DNA from: an uncultured Rhizobiaceae group bacterium
Lineage (GTDB): Bacteria; Pseudomonadota; Alphaproteobacteria; Rhizobiales; Rhizobiaceae
Reading direction: 5' to 3'
Assembly (NCBI GenBank): GCA_947501445.1
Contig: CANMVS010000008.1
Location: forward strand, 186,001 to 250,000
DNA length: 64,000 bases
The notes below the pieces were generated by a model, which did no database searches, was not told where the DNA came from, and was given only the letters and a program-made list of their open reading frames with translations. A program made the translations under genes and the position numbers. This document shows positions 35,601 through 43,687 of the stretch, piece by piece (the first letter of the stretch is position 1; each line of letters opens with the position of its first letter).

Positions 35601-36234
35601 TTGAGGATGCAGGTGAAGAGGATATTGAGCAGCAGATTGCCGTCATCGGCAAGACCACACTGAGTACGTGGTTTGTTGCGGTGATATGAAAACAGTTATT
35701 ATATTCGCCAAAACGTTCTTTGGTGCAAGATGGCCGGTGGTTCCCTTTGACAGCAAAGCCGAGGGTGGAAACGGACCGAAAGAGGATCATCCAGGTATCA
35801 CCCGCTTGCGGCGTTATGGCTCCAACTCAACCACAACAGACAGGAACCTGCCAGACAATCCAAACGGGTCCACTGCGACAGTAAAATGGGCACTGCATGC
35901 GATACAGGACTTGGCCATCGCTGTAGTAGGTTGGTTTTCCTGTTAGGTCCCGGAACCTCCAATGCGGTGTTGTTTGTCGGGCTTGAAGTGCTTGATGATC
36001 GCATTGGAGAGTCAAAGGGTTCTATGGGCGACAGGTTTACCAGGACCGCTGCGAGCCGTGCCGGCAATGCTGTTTTTGATCGGATTGTAGATCATGAAAA
36101 CCCTCTGCGGATGCATGAAAGCGATCGCTGAAAACCGGGCAGGCGATGCACGTGAACGCCTGACCGGGATTGAAGTGCCGCAGAAGGAGCAGTCAAAGAC
36201 ACTGGAGCGGATATTGAGGGCTATCGAGCAGTGA
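35601..36234 (+). pseudogene. Decayed coding relic C beside paralogue P6
   Basis: The longest relic. The left part (35766-35935) matches relic B, and the right part (35935-36234) matches relic A, ending in the same RLT...QKEQSKTL...LRAIE tail and stop (36157-36234). The frames are broken, so no product is expected. The order B-like then A-like suggests the ancestral gene was about 450 bases or longer. Confidence 0.45.
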
Positions 36235-36252
36235 TCAAACTATTGCAGGCAA

Positions 36253-36651
36253 TCATATTGGGAAACTTGCCTTCTCTGCCACAACTTTTCCACCTGCTTT
36301 CTCACAACTCGGCGGGTCTTGTGTAAGCACATCAACATCATTGATTGAGCAATGCGTTCCTTCAATTGTCCGCGCTGCCTGTGGCGGTGTTGGTGCGTGT
36401 GTATGTGGGGCAACGGGTGCTGCCATTGGCTGACTTTGTATTTGCTGTGCAGGCACATACACAATCATCGGCACCATGCCGGGAGGGACCGCCAGCGGCT
36501 GTGCCGGGATTGAATAGCCGCCCCTGCTTTGCATCCTTTTCATTTCGTCAAGGAGTAGATCATTAAGATCTCTTGCATAGCTGGAGGTGACACTCAGTGC
36601 AACGATTGCGACGCCGACAGCACTTGCGGATTTCAATATTTTACTTACCAT
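36253..36651 (-). CDS. Secreted two-Cys paralogue P6
   Basis: A 132-residue paralogue: signal peptide (about 1-26), charged spacer 'DLNDLLLDEMKRMQSRGG', 'PLAVPPGMVPMIVYVPAQQI', 'VAPHTHAPTPPQAA', module 'GTHCSINDVDVLTQDPPSC' and EKAGGKVVAEKASF, then stops two residues later. It is the only intact copy without an extra Cys pair in the tail. Start ATG 36649-36651; shared promoter at 36684-36715. Relic C abuts its 3' end, as relic A does for P2. Confidence 0.82.
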   Translation of the reverse strand: MVSKILKSASAVGVAIVALSVTSSYARDLNDLLLDEMKRMQSRGGYSIPAQPLAVPPGMVPMIVYVPAQQIQSQPMAAPVAPHTHAPTPPQAARTIEGTHCSINDVDVLTQDPPSCEKAGGKVVAEKASFPI

Positions 36652-36683
36652 AATATATTGCCCAATTCTTGTTAATAAATAAT

Positions 36684-36715
36684 AATAATAAGTATTAAAT
36701 TGGAGAATGCAATAT
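36684..36715 (-). promoter_or_regulatory. Shared promoter element of paralogue P6
   Basis: Minus strand: TTGCAT, 16-base spacer, TATTAT about 35 bases before the ATG. The -35 and spacer match P3 at all but a few positions. Confidence 0.62.
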
Positions 36716-37030
36716 AAAATATTATATATATTGCATTATGTTGTGTGCGCAGAAATTCCACGGAAACATGCTCAGCTGATCAGCAAACCCTCCGACTCTA
36801 CCATGTCCAAAGGAAGATTTCATCATTGGGTACCCCGAACGTGCTCGAAAAACCTGAGGACGGTCGCACAGGTGCCGTTACAGTTTTGGCCGGCGCCCAA
36901 TCAATCCAGACCCTGTTTTGTTTATATGGAAACATTTGATGGGCCGACTTCGCGTCACCCTGACAGGCAGAAACAGTTGTCCGATAGGAAAATGCGCCAA
37001 AAGAGATCGGGGTTCGTCAGTGATCCGGTG
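36716..37030. other. Non-coding stretch between P6 promoter and second tandem-repeat cluster
   Basis: About 315 bases without recognisable genes. A few short identities to the other relics are present (for example TCCAAAGGAAGA near 36808 and 32100). I see nothing else. Confidence 0.4.
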
Positions 37031-37269
37031 CCGCAGTCGCTGACTGTTTAAGTGCCATGCAGGACGGCACCGGGTGCGGTGAACTCTGACACTAGAGATT
37101 TCCCGAGCGGCACCCTGTGCCCCATCATGGGCAAAAGAATTACCGCGAAGCGGCAAGCGCGAATTGCGCGTCGGGCCTGATGGCCCGCCCCGTCTGGAGC
37201 CAGCGCCGACAGGCGCGGTACGGCGCGAAGACATTTATACAAAGCCACCAGTATTCGGGTCGCAGCGCA
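37031..37269. repeat. 358-bp tandem repeat, unit T4 (5'-truncated)
   Basis: The right two thirds of a unit, joining the array at CCGCAGTCGC. It is otherwise close to T1/T2. Confidence 0.82.
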
Positions 37270-37620
37270 GAAGAGACATCCTGTGAACACGTGGGTTTGG
37301 TTGGCGGGGTTAATTTGTTTTCTATTCACGGCGCACCGGCGCTGACGCGCCTGCCTCCATAGGGGGCGGCCAAATTATTGGCCGGGCCGCGGTCGCGGCC
37401 TGTTTGAGTGCCATGCAGGATGGTACCGGGTGCCGTGAACTCTGACACTCGAGAGATTTCCCGAGCGGCACACTGTGCCCCATCGAGAGGACACGGTTAC
37501 CCGCGCAGCGGGCAAGCGCGAACGCGCGTCGGGGCTGATGCCCCGCCCCGTCTGGAGCCAGCGCCGTAAGGCGCGATACGGCGCGAAGACATTTATACAA
37601 AGCCACCAGTATTCGGGTCG
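37270..37620. repeat. 358-bp tandem repeat, unit T5
   Basis: An almost complete unit ending at GGTCGC, where unrelated sequence resumes. Together T4-T5 form a second cluster 1.7 kb from T1-T3. Confidence 0.83.
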
Positions 37621-37767
37621 CTTTTGGCGTTGCTACACGCCAGCACGCCGAGATCGCTTTCAGATTGGGCGAAAACGGATTGTAGCTCACCATATTGCTC
37701 AAAGCCCTTGTGCAAAATGCCACAAAACGGCCAATGACGAATAGGTCACCGCCAATTTGAGAGAAAG

Positions 37768-37827
37768 TATTGGGCCGGTAGGCACTCGCGCCTCAGTCTA
37801 CCGGCCCAATAGGGAAACGAATTTCCC
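37768..37827. repeat. Pair of perfect stem-loops at the right edge of the repeat-rich block
   Basis: The first stem is 14 bp: TATTGGGCCGGTAG (37768-37781) with its exact complement at 37798-37811. Immediately after is GGGAAA (37812-37817) with TTTCCC (37822-37827) and a 4-base loop. There is no T-run on the plus strand. It may end the minus-strand gene at 37938 or mark an element boundary. Confidence 0.6.
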
Positions 37828-37937
37828 AATGTATAGATTATAGGCATATTTTAAACATAAAACAAATGCTATTTTAGTCGAGAGTTCCCTTATACATGCT
37901 TATGCTACACGCACCTCTTTTTACACATACTGGAAAA

Positions 37938-38183
37938 CTACTCCATGTCGCCGATTTCACCGGCCTGAAACAGAATTTCCGGCTCACCATATTCGCCGAA
38001 ATTGGGATCGGCTGTGCGTGCCCAGGCAATGGCACCGGCGTGTTTACCCGCAAGGTCTTTGGCCATGCGCATGGCCCGGTCGGCGCTTTCTGCCTGAACA
38101 GGTTCCGTGGCCGCCAGAATATCACCGGTCTCGGGGTCCTTATCAAACGCCATTACAACAATCAGGCGCGTGGGTGTTGTCAT
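37938..38183 (-). CDS. Small conserved-looking hypothetical protein
   Basis: An 81-residue soluble protein starting MTTPTRLIVVMAFDKD. It reads as a compact alpha/beta domain: strand 'RLIVVMAFDKDPETGDILA', helix 'SADRAMRMAKDLAGKHAG', then a strand 'AIAWARTADPN', and an acidic tail 'GEYGEPEILFQAGEIGDM'. I do not recognise a named family, but the composition and clean GGAGA ribosome site before ATG 38181-38183 support a real gene. The longer frame to 38291 is rejected. It is the first ordinary gene right of the repeat block. Confidence 0.72.
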   Translation of the reverse strand: MTTPTRLIVVMAFDKDPETGDILAATEPVQAESADRAMRMAKDLAGKHAGAIAWARTADPNFGEYGEPEILFQAGEIGDME

Positions 38184-38473
38184 CAATTGTCTCCCATCGA
38201 ATTTATCTGCGGCTATGCTGCTGCGACAATGGCATATTCTGGAGCGATGACCAGTGCTATCTGGTTGAGGCTTGCCCATTTTATCACGCACAGGCCGATC
38301 AACGGTTCAGTTGAAATATGGTTCGGCGCAGTGGCAAAACTGATAGCGGCATATCTGGACAAATTGATTTCAACGTTTCAGACTGGCTAATGCCTCAATT
38401 TGCCCCGGGCATGGATCGCTGAGGTCAACAACCTTGTGTGCACCAACCGGCGCACAGTCATCGGAAGACCCTT

Positions 38474-39424
38474 ATGGATTTCAAGGACTACTACAAGACA
38501 CTCGGACTGGCGCGCGGTGCAACGCAGGATGAAATCAAGAGTGCCTATCGCAAGATGGCACGCAAGTATCACCCCGACGTCAACAAGGATGCTGGCGCTG
38601 AGGGGACATTCAAGGAGGCCGGTGAGGCCTATGAGGTATTGAAGGATCCGGAAAAACGTGCGGCCTATGATCAACTGGGGGCCAATTATCAGGCCGGTCA
38701 GAATTTCAATGCGCCGCCGGACTGGGATGACGGATTTGAGTTTTCCGGCGGCGGCTATACGCAGGCTGATCAGGAATCATTCAGCGACTTTTTCGAAACC
38801 CTGTTTGGCCGCGCGCAAACACGGGGTTCCGCACAGCAGGCCGGTCAGACCTTTCATGCGTCAGGGCAGGATCACCATGCGCGCATTACCATCGATTTGA
38901 AGGATGCCTATGAGGGCGCGACCCGCACCCTCTCTCTGCATGCACCCCAGGTTGATGCCGACGGCCATATGCATGTCAGGGAGCGTTCGATCCGGGTCAA
39001 AATCCCAAAGGGAGTTACCGAGGGTCAGCATATTCGCCTTGCCGGTCAGGGCACGCCCGGCATCGGGCAGGGCAGAGCCGGTGATTTATATCTGGAAATC
39101 AGTTTTCAGGAAGGTTCGCCCTATAGTGTCAACGTACGGGATGTCTATTTCGACCTGCCCATCGCGCCGTGGGAAGCGGCCCTTGGCGGCAAGGTCAAGG
39201 CGCCGACACCCAGTGGCAGCGTGGAACTGAAGGTGCCGGCCAACGCCAGAACAGGTCAAAAACTGCGGCTCAAGGGACGTGGCATTCCGGGTAGTCCTGC
39301 GGGTGATCTTTATGCGGTGCTGCAAATTGTGGTTCCACCGGCAAAAACCGACGGAGACAAGGAACTCTACCAAAAGATGGCGCGGGAGATGGATTTTAAT
39401 CCGCGCGCCGCAATGGGAGGTTGA
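38474..39424 (+). CDS. cbpA: CbpA-type DnaJ co-chaperone
   Basis: A 316-residue class B J-protein. The J domain is residues 1-70 ('MDFKDYYKTLGLARGATQDE' to 'YEVLKDPEKRAAYDQLG') with HPD intact in 'KYHPDVNKD'. A Gly/Phe-rich linker follows. The two C-terminal peptide-binding domains have 'ARITIDLKDAYEGATRTLSL' and 'DVYFDLPIAPWEAALGGKV'. It lacks the DnaJ zinc fingers. ATG 38474 follows GGAAGA. It stimulates DnaK and binds nucleoid in E. coli. Its modulator cbpM follows after six bases. Confidence 0.93.
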   Translation: MDFKDYYKTLGLARGATQDEIKSAYRKMARKYHPDVNKDAGAEGTFKEAGEAYEVLKDPEKRAAYDQLGANYQAGQNFNAPPDWDDGFEFSGGGYTQADQESFSDFFETLFGRAQTRGSAQQAGQTFHASGQDHHARITIDLKDAYEGATRTLSLHAPQVDADGHMHVRERSIRVKIPKGVTEGQHIRLAGQGTPGIGQGRAGDLYLEISFQEGSPYSVNVRDVYFDLPIAPWEAALGGKVKAPTPSGSVELKVPANARTGQKLRLKGRGIPGSPAGDLYAVLQIVVPPAKTDGDKELYQKMAREMDFNPRAAMGG

Positions 39425-39430
39425 TGGATC

Positions 39431-39760
39431 ATGGCAAAACAGGCGTTAAAAATCATATCCGGCGAAGTGGTTGATGCGGTCAGTCTTTCGGAGCTTTGCC
39501 GCAGCTGCGATGTTCATGCCGATTGGATTATCGAACTCGTCAACGAGGGGATACTTGAGCCGCGCGGGATGACAGGCGCGCAGTGGCAGTTTTCTGCCGT
39601 TTGCATCACCCGGGTGAGAACGGCAGTTCGCCTGCAGCGCGACCTTGGGGTTAACAAGGAAGGTATTGGCCTGGTGCTTGATCTGCTGGATGAAAGGGCG
39701 CAATTGCGCCAGTTATTGCGCCAGCTTGAACCATCCGTTGTGTCCGATGATGAGGGCTGA
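39431..39760 (+). CDS. cbpM: CbpM-type chaperone modulator
   Basis: A 109-residue MerR-like protein. It has 'VSLSELCRSCDVHADWIIEL' and 'VNEGILEPRGMTGAQWQFSA', then a long C-terminal helix 'RLQRDLGVNKEGIGLVLDLL'. CbpM binds the J domain of CbpA and blocks its stimulation of DnaK. The six-base spacing to cbpA shows an operon. Confidence 0.9.
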   Translation: MAKQALKIISGEVVDAVSLSELCRSCDVHADWIIELVNEGILEPRGMTGAQWQFSAVCITRVRTAVRLQRDLGVNKEGIGLVLDLLDERAQLRQLLRQLEPSVVSDDEG

Positions 39761-39796
39761 AAGCAGGCAGCGAGCGGTCTGCAGAACCCAGCAAAT

Positions 39797-40174
39797 TTAG
39801 CGCATTGAGCAACATGTATCGCGGATCAGCCTCAACGCGAGGTAACCAAGCATCAGGGCGGGCAGGAACAAGAAGGGCACCATGTTGAGCGCCCGGCAGG
39901 TCGCGTCGGTTTCCCAAACTGCGGGCAACAATATATAAACCTGCGAGCAGAAATTGGCGGCAGAGCCGGCACCGGCATATCCCGGATAGACAAGCGCCGC
40001 CGGATTGCCGCCGTATATCAGGATAAAAAGCAGCACGTGCAACGCCAGAACAAGCAGGAAGCCCACGCATGCCCCTGAATAGGGCAGTTCGTGCTTCCTG
40101 ATGTGATTGCGTCTGGCTGCCCGCCTTATCAATGCGGCCGTATGATCGCCAGAAATACTATAGTGATTGGCCAT
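39797..40174 (-). CDS. Small membrane protein of unknown function
   Basis: A 125-residue protein with two clear membrane segments: 'GACVGFLLVLALHVLLFILI' (about 34-53) and 'VPFLFLPALMLGYLALRLI' (about 98-117). The N-terminus is basic and cytoplasmic by the positive-inside rule; the 45-residue loop between the segments contains two Cys and would be periplasmic. The C-terminus ends with a CC pair. I see no family signature. It converges on cbpM. Confidence 0.72.
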   Translation of the reverse strand: MANHYSISGDHTAALIRRAARRNHIRKHELPYSGACVGFLLVLALHVLLFILIYGGNPAALVYPGYAGAGSAANFCSQVYILLPAVWETDATCRALNMVPFLFLPALMLGYLALRLIRDTCCSMR

Positions 40175-40349
40175 GATTTACCCCGTTCTTGTCATTAAAA
40201 TTAGACAGAATCGGCTAACAAATCATTAGTACTTGTATTAACCATAACAGATTGGTGCTCATCAGCCAATTTCGCGGGTGATCAGGCAGTCAACGATTGT
40301 TGCAGCGGCGGCTATAAACGCCGCTGAACATTGCCAATTCGAGCTGTTT

Positions 40350-41105
40350 CTACCGGCCTGCCAGATTAAGCAGCGGATCATCAAGCTGAAGGGCGAAACG
40401 ATCCGGAACCAGCCCCTGATGAAACCAGCGCACGAAACTGTAGATCGAAAAGACCGGCAGACCGGTTAATTTGCGAATATCCGCCGCATAGGGCGTCATA
40501 TTGGTGCACTCCAGCACGATGGCCCCGATATTCTCATGGGTGGTGACCAGTTCGCGAGCTGCATCGAGCAGATCAAGGCGGCAGGCCTCAAAGTCAATGC
40601 TTGGCATGTCGTCCAGTATGCCGTGGGTGAAGGCGCGCCCCTTGTCTGTGCCGACAATCGGTGTATCCAGCGGCGCATTGGCCGCATTGAGGTGGGCCTC
40701 AGACAGATTGGTGCGCGAGATTGTCAGCACACCAACACGTTTTCCGCGCGGCAATAATTGCTGGATCATTGGTATCTGCATCAGTGATGAGGTGGCAACC
40801 GGCACCGGCACGGCTTCAGAGACCCTGTCCTGTATCAGCGCCAGAAAACCGCAATTTGTTGTCAACCCGTCACAACCCGAGGCGACAAGATCTTTGGCAG
40901 CCGCAATAAAATCATCCACCAGCGCCAGCGGATCATTGCGTACGACCTTGTCCGGTGTTGCACCACGCACAATCCTGTATTGAACCGGAAATGGCCAGGT
41001 GGTTGCATTGGCAATATCACCATGGATGCGGGGAAATTGCGTTTCCAGCATCATGATGCCGATGTTGGCACCAAAAACTGTTTTCCCACCGTACTCGACG
41101 GACAT
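40350..41105 (-). CDS. Aspartate/glutamate racemase-family protein
   Basis: A 251-residue protein of the Asp/Glu/hydantoin racemase superfamily. The two catalytic cysteines are in 'GLTTNCGFLALIQDRV' (about residue 84) and 'AIVLECTNMTPYAADI' (about residue 199). Substrate cannot be read; members act on Asp, Glu, hydantoins, or decarboxylate arylmalonates and isomerise maleate. Start ATG 41103-41105 has AAAGGAG upstream. It lies 27 bases after the GntR gene on the same strand and is divergent to the ThDP-enzyme/oxidase/TRAP operon. Confidence 0.85.
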   Translation of the reverse strand: MSVEYGGKTVFGANIGIMMLETQFPRIHGDIANATTWPFPVQYRIVRGATPDKVVRNDPLALVDDFIAAAKDLVASGCDGLTTNCGFLALIQDRVSEAVPVPVATSSLMQIPMIQQLLPRGKRVGVLTISRTNLSEAHLNAANAPLDTPIVGTDKGRAFTHGILDDMPSIDFEACRLDLLDAARELVTTHENIGAIVLECTNMTPYAADIRKLTGLPVFSIYSFVRWFHQGLVPDRFALQLDDPLLNLAGR

Positions 41106-41132
41106 GAATTTTCTCCTTTAACAAGACAGATT

Positions 41133-41843
41133 CTAGTCTGCCGGTACATAGAGTTGTGAGTAGGCAATGCGGACCGCTTCAGTGGCCTCCTCGCGTCGCC
41201 GTTCGATATGTTCACGCATGGCTGTCACCGCTGCGACTTCATCGCGGGCAGCCAGCGCATTGAGGATGACCCGGTGCGCCGACAGTTTCGCACCCTTGTT
41301 GCGGCTTGGAAGTGTTTTGCCGCGCAGCATTTTCAGATCGACCAGCCGCACATAGCGTATGCGGCCATTGATGTTGCTCAACAGGCGCACCAGCTCGGCA
41401 TTTTTTGACAGGGCGACCAGTTTCATATGGAAAGCCTCATCCATTTCCAGCAGCGACATGGCAACGTCAATGGTATTGTAGGACGGTTCCGTTTCATCAA
41501 GAAATGCCATGACAGCCTGAATCTCGGCATCGGATGCACGCGAGACCGAGCGTTGCAGGGCTTCGCATTCAATCGCCTGACGTGCCTCATACAAATCGAG
41601 AATACGTCCCGGGCTGAGTGAGCGGCAAAAGAAGCCGCGACCGTTTTTGAAGGTCAAAAAACCCTCTGCCACAAGCCGGTTCAACGCTTCGCGAAGCGGG
41701 GTTCGGCTGGCACCCAGAAGGCTTGAAAGCGCACTCTCATTGATGCGCTCATCCGGCTTTAATTCAAAATCCGCAGCCATCCGTTTCAACCGGTCATAGA
41801 CCCTGTCAACGCTGCTGCCGGTTTTGTTTCCGGCTGATGTCAT
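41133..41843 (-). CDS. GntR-family regulator (FCD domain)
   Basis: A 236-residue FadR/GntR regulator. The winged helix is residues 10-75 ('ERINESALSSLLGASRTPLR', 'EALNRLVAEGFLTF'). The C-terminal FCD domain has the metal/ligand residues in 'EAFHMKLVALSKNAELVRLL'. ATG 41841-41843 is used; the long upstream extension is not family-like. It is divergent from the ThDP-enzyme operon, and the TGTATACA palindrome between the two genes is its likely site. Confidence 0.9.
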   Translation of the reverse strand: MTSAGNKTGSSVDRVYDRLKRMAADFELKPDERINESALSSLLGASRTPLREALNRLVAEGFLTFKNGRGFFCRSLSPGRILDLYEARQAIECEALQRSVSRASDAEIQAVMAFLDETEPSYNTIDVAMSLLEMDEAFHMKLVALSKNAELVRLLSNINGRIRYVRLVDLKMLRGKTLPSRNKGAKLSAHRVILNALAARDEVAAVTAMREHIERRREEATEAVRIAYSQLYVPAD

Positions 41844-41945
41844 GATGCAACCCTCGTGCGTGCTTCCGATGTTGCGGAACAAATAGGAGATTGCATACTT
41901 TTCAACAATCTGCAATTTTTTTGTCTTCACTTCTGCATATATTGC

Positions 41946-41953
41946 TGTATACA
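41946..41953. promoter_or_regulatory. Candidate GntR operator
   Basis: A perfect palindrome TGTATACA within the 148-base divergent region. FCD-type GntR regulators such as McbR recognise sites with a GTATAC core. It lies about 40 bases before the GTG of the ThDP enzyme. Confidence 0.6.
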
Positions 41954-41991
41954 ATTCTGAATATCGAAATAATATCGTGAAGGACACAGGT

Positions 41992-43683
41992 GTGACGAAT
42001 ACCCTGAACGGCGCAGAAGCCATGGTGCGGATGCTTGAATCCCATGGCGTGCAGCACATTTTCGGATTGTGCGGAGATACGACGCTGCCCTTTTACGATG
42101 CACTATACCGGCTGAATCATGGCATGACCCATGTTCTTACCCGTGATGAGCGTTCCGCTTCCTATATGGCTGATGCCTATTCACGCGTCACCGGCCGCGC
42201 TGGCGTTTGTGAAGGTCCCTCGGGCGGTGGTGCCACCTACATTGTGCCAGGTCTCATCGAGGCCAGTGAATCCTCCTACGCGGTTCTCGGTATTACAACG
42301 GATATTTCCGTCGCCTCCCACGGCAAATACCCGCTGACCGAACTGGATCAGGAAGCCCTGATGCGCCCCCTGACCAAATGGAATACCGTCATCAAGCAGG
42401 CCGCCCATATTCCGCGCATGGTGCGCATGGCCTTTCGTTCCATGACCACCGGTCGGCCGGGTGCTGCCCATCTGGGGCTTCCCTATGATATTCAATATGA
42501 TGCAGTTGATGCCGAAGATATCTGGTCCGATCACAACCATCAGAGCTATCCGGCCTATCGCGCCGCGCCCGAACCCGGTGCTGCCGAGGCTGCAGTAGAT
42601 GCAATATTATCAGCTAAAAATCCGCTGATCGTGTGTGGTGGCGGTGTGGTCATTGCCGGGGCCACAGATGAACTGGACCGTCTGGCGACGCGGCTGGATA
42701 TTCCGGTTGCCACATCCATTTCGGGGCAGGGTTCACTGGCTGATACCCATCCCAACAGTCTTGGTGTTGTTGGATCAAATGGCGGAACCGATCAGACCTG
42801 GGAGCTGATGGAGGCGGCCGATCTTGTCGTTTTTATGGGGTGTCGGGCCGGTTCAACCACCACATCGCGCTGGGAAGCACCCAAGCCGGGTGCGCGGATT
42901 GTACATTTTGACAGTGATCCGATGGTCATTGGTGCAAATTACCCCACTGAAGTGGCAATTGTTGGTGACCTCAAGTTGACGCTGGCGGCAGTCAATAATG
43001 TGCTTGATGCGCGCGGGCAGGGGGCGAGCACCTATGGTGGCGCTGAAGCTGTTGCCGATATCAAGCGACGCAAGTTTGAAATATTCGATAATCTGGCACG
43101 CAGCACCGAGCGCCCGATGCGCCCTGAGTGTGTGATTGATGCCATGATGAAAGTGCTGCCGCCGGATGCGACCGTTCTGTCTGATCCGGGCACCAGCTGT
43201 CCCTATTTTTCCGCCTATTATCAGCAACCCAAAGCAGGGCGCTATTTTATCACCAACCGTGCCCATGGGGCTCTTGGTTATTCACTTTCAGCGGCGCTGG
43301 GTGCATGGTATGGACGCCCGACCAGCAAGGTTGTCGCCATGATGGGCGATGGATCATTCGGTTTTACCTGTGGGGAACTAGAAACCATTTGTCGCTCCCG
43401 CGCGCCGATTACATATATTGTTTTTTCCAATGCCAGTTTTGGCTGGATCAAGGCAAGTCAATATGCTGATACGGACGCACGTTACTACAATGTTGATTTC
43501 AATCGGACTGACCAGGCGGCCGTGGCAGCCGCCTATGGTGTGAAGTCGTGGCGGGTGGAAAACCCCGAAGACCTGCAAAAAGTGCTGAAAGAAGCCATCG
43601 AGCATGATGGTCCCACACTGGTGGATGTGATCTGCCAGCCACTGGAAGAGGCGAACGCACCTGTTCGCCGCTGGATGGGTTGA
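41992..43683 (+). CDS. ThDP-dependent 2-oxoacid enzyme (acetolactate synthase-like)
   Basis: A 563-residue ThDP enzyme of the IlvB/benzoylformate decarboxylase superfamily. The N-terminal Pyr domain has the catalytic Glu in 'TRDERSASYMADAYSRVTG'. The middle domain includes 'NPLIVCGGGVVIAGATDEL'. The C-terminal PP domain carries GDGS...N ('AMMGDGSFGFTCGELETI' to 'YIVFSNASFG'). GTG 41992 follows GAAGGA; GTG 41977 is in frame. There is no small regulatory subunit beside it, so catabolic lyase, ligase or decarboxylase action is more likely than acetolactate synthesis. First gene of the operon. Confidence 0.85.
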   Translation: MTNTLNGAEAMVRMLESHGVQHIFGLCGDTTLPFYDALYRLNHGMTHVLTRDERSASYMADAYSRVTGRAGVCEGPSGGGATYIVPGLIEASESSYAVLGITTDISVASHGKYPLTELDQEALMRPLTKWNTVIKQAAHIPRMVRMAFRSMTTGRPGAAHLGLPYDIQYDAVDAEDIWSDHNHQSYPAYRAAPEPGAAEAAVDAILSAKNPLIVCGGGVVIAGATDELDRLATRLDIPVATSISGQGSLADTHPNSLGVVGSNGGTDQTWELMEAADLVVFMGCRAGSTTTSRWEAPKPGARIVHFDSDPMVIGANYPTEVAIVGDLKLTLAAVNNVLDARGQGASTYGGAEAVADIKRRKFEIFDNLARSTERPMRPECVIDAMMKVLPPDATVLSDPGTSCPYFSAYYQQPKAGRYFITNRAHGALGYSLSAALGAWYGRPTSKVVAMMGDGSFGFTCGELETICRSRAPITYIVFSNASFGWIKASQYADTDARYYNVDFNRTDQAAVAAAYGVKSWRVENPEDLQKVLKEAIEHDGPTLVDVICQPLEEANAPVRRWMG

Positions 43684-43687
43684 CGCG

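Noticed and set aside
34726-37620. CRISPR array
   Set aside because: The repeats are about 358 bp and contiguous without spacers; no short regular direct repeats and no cas genes are present.
34904-37723. Minus-strand frames repeating MNRKQINPACQTHVFTG and CLRAVSRLTALAPDGAGHQ in each 358-bp unit
   Set aside because: They follow the repeat unit and shift frame between copies, with low-complexity basic composition. I treat them as by-products of the tandem repeat, not genes.
29062-37827. Integrative element with tRNA attachment site
   Set aside because: I could not find a second copy of the tRNA 3' end or an integrase, so it is kept only as a hypothesis, not as an annotated island.
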